NCBI GenBank assembly: GCA_013202515.1
Contig: JABMRN010000207.1
Span: 1 to 26,361 of the forward strand
Direction of reading: 5' to 3'
From: Candidatus Omnitrophota bacterium
Lineage (GTDB): Bacteria > Omnitrophota > Gorgyraeia > JABMRN01
DNA length: 26,361 bases
The translations under genes were made by a program, and so were the position numbers. The notes beneath the pieces are model-generated. The model ran no database searches. It was not told where the DNA came from and saw nothing but the letters and a program-made list of their open reading frames with translations. How positions within the stretch are numbered: position 1 is the first letter of the stretch; each line of letters begins with the position of its first letter. This document shows, one piece after another, positions 25,230 to 26,361 of the stretch.

Positions 25230-26188
25230 CTTTCCTTTATTCTTACAAAGCCTGAACACTCTAAAATGTTAAACTCTTCTTTTCCTTTTCTCTGAATATC
25301 GTCCAAAAGCAGGTTTAATCCGAGATTGTCGCTAGCTATGTGTCCGGCCACAATAACGTTTATGTGTTCAGCCTTGGCTTTCTTAAAATGCGCCTCACTG
25401 AGATGCATTGCCACGATTGTATTTATGCCAGCCTGGGAAAGACGCGCAAAAACCTTGTCTGAGCCTTCTGTGCCACCAGTCATCTCCACAAAAACCTTGC
25501 AGGCATCATTTTTTTCTGCCCCCGCAATTAATCTAGGACCTGCCCCTCTTTCAGCGCCTATCCTAAATTCAGGAATCGACTTTAATAAGTTCAATGCATC
25601 TTTGACTTTACTTGGTTTTTTTTTGTCAAAAAGACTCTGCAGGTAATTGGCAACATAATTGTCAGCCGGGGTATGCACGCACATAAAGGCCATGTCAAGG
25701 TACTTAGCTGCGTCTACGCTTCTAGAATGATTCCTTGAGGACACGCTTCTGGAAACCTCTTTGATTCTTTCGTCAATCAAGGAATCTGCTATCTCTTTTT
25801 TTATACCCACATTCATCAGCACGTTTTTATGTAACTGCATTACCTCGTAAAAATTGGATAACGCAACTCCTTCGGGATGGTGCGACAACATGAGGTCTAC
25901 AGCTAGACCTTTTTCTGTCAGCCTGTCGCCCAGTAACAATTCCGGGGTCTCTATGTCAACGCCAACCATTATTGTTTTGATTTCTTTTTCGGGATTTCCG
26001 TATAATATTCTTGTATCTGAATAGGGCTGTCTCAGCTTTTCTTTGTCGAAGACTTTCTTGTCCACACCATTAAGTCTGTTAAACATGCGCTTGATGCTTT
26101 TAAGTTGGTTGTTAATTTGCTGCTTAGTTCTTGGATCCTTCTCGGTTCCAAGACTCACGCATAAATCATAAATCCTGCTAAGTTTCAT
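25226..26188 (-). CDS. NIF3-family metal-binding protein
   Basis: 320 residues. Two halves of the NIF3/YqfO fold are seen: SHHPEG with H103/H104, VHTPADN (H172, D176) and AGHIASDNLGLN (H283), the usual order of di-metal ligands. The last motif has Asp where the family commonly has Glu. The first ~60 residues are a charged helical extension. Family proteins are widely conserved; suggested roles include GTP cyclohydrolase-like activity, without agreement. The ATG has GGAGG six bases upstream. It is the first visible gene of the run leading into dnaG and rpoD and overlaps dnaG by four bases. Confidence 0.88.
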   Translation of the reverse strand: MKLSRIYDLCVSLGTEKDPRTKQQINNQLKSIKRMFNRLNGVDKKVFDKEKLRQPYSDTRILYGNPEKEIKTIMVGVDIETPELLLGDRLTEKGLAVDLMLSHHPEGVALSNFYEVMQLHKNVLMNVGIKKEIADSLIDERIKEVSRSVSSRNHSRSVDAAKYLDMAFMCVHTPADNYVANYLQSLFDKKKPSKVKDALNLLKSIPEFRIGAERGAGPRLIAGAEKNDACKVFVEMTGGTEGSDKVFARLSQAGINTIVAMHLSEAHFKKAKAEHINVIVAGHIASDNLGLNLLLDDIQRKGKEEFNILECSGFVRIKER

Positions 26189-26205
26189 GGGTAGCCTCCA
26201 TCTAT

Positions 26206-26226
26206 CGAGCTCCTAATAGAAGCTCG
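26206..26226 (-). promoter_or_regulatory. Short hairpin in the leader just before the NIF3 ribosome site
   Basis: CGAGCT and AGCTCG pair over six bases around a nine-base loop, seven bases from the GGAGG of the NIF3 gene. It could tune translation of the dnaG-rpoD operon, or be incidental. There is no T-run after it on the minus strand, so it is not a terminator. Confidence 0.3.
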
Positions 26227-26236
26227 GTAATATTAA

Positions 26237-26270
26237 CCTTTTTTTCTTTTCGTTTTCTCTTTTTCTTCTT
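26237..26270 (-). other. Purine-rich leader tract
   Basis: On the minus strand 33 of 34 bases are A or G, with one C at 26252. The tract lies about 50 bases before the NIF3 start. The stretch from 26271 to the window edge holds no complete gene and no good promoter match. The tract may be an unstructured leader or an upstream translation element. Confidence 0.4.
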
Positions 26271-26361
26271 GCTTAGGCTTAAAGAATTGGAATTCGTAAT
26301 CCTTTTACTGTTTTAAACGATTAAGCATACTAGACGTTGTAATTTTTTCTTAATGATCTCC

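Noticed and set aside
25227..25259. A longer DnaG starting at GTG 25259
   Set aside because: The extra ten residues lie inside the NIF3 gene. The ATG at 25229 has AGGA at good spacing and the ATGA overlap seen at other junctions here.
1..26361. CRISPR arrays, insertion sequences, phage genes or antiphage systems
   Set aside because: I saw no regularly spaced repeats, transposase, integrase or recognised defence-gene cluster on either strand.

Overview
All supported genes lie on the minus strand: 21 predicted coding regions, one of them running off the left edge. The DNA is moderately AT-rich by eye, with short gaps, frequent 1-4 base stop/start overlaps and several TTG or GTG starts. An outer-membrane-barrel-like protein, a bacterial DnaG/RpoD pair and a DUF2079 protein with an N-terminal helix-turn-helix-like segment suggest an uncultivated Gram-negative bacterium. 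Candidatus Omnitrophota is my best guess, from recall of similar genes and not from any search.

Reading in the direction of transcription (right to left): (1) 26188-18942 is a long probable operon built on dnaG-rpoD. It starts with a NIF3-family gene and continues through a 2H phosphoesterase, a CPA-type cation:proton antiporter, an unrecognised 172-residue protein and an isochorismatase-fold hydrolase. It ends at a strong hairpin terminator (18890-18927). (2) 18859-10997 holds a membrane-anchored SGNH hydrolase, a soluble GAF histidine kinase, an alpha/beta hydrolase, and a coupled trio: acyl-CoA synthetase, GH3 adenylating enzyme and C45-type Ntn acyltransferase/hydrolase. The trio looks like an acyl-activation and acyl-transfer pathway and is the best candidate for an undescribed system here. 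(3) 10982-10476 is a single-gene unit: promoter, a small exported helical protein with a GTG start, and a branched terminator-like structure. (4) 10437-5154 carries a retropepsin-like protease, glucose-6-phosphate isomerase, an outer-membrane barrel, a methyltransferase, an M29-like aminopeptidase and a PilZ protein with its own promoter. (5) 4814-1 carries two polytopic membrane proteins (GT87-like and DUF2079) and a radical SAM/B12-type enzyme coupled to the DUF2079 gene. This part probably concerns surface glycan or lipid chemistry.

The GT87 gene sits between two 11-base direct repeats. A degraded tRNA-like 5' half and a perfect AT-rich palindrome lie next to one of them, so this segment may be an insertion scar. 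I see no CRISPR array, intact tRNA, rRNA, transposase or integrase. The only gene-free stretch above 300 bases is 4815-5153.
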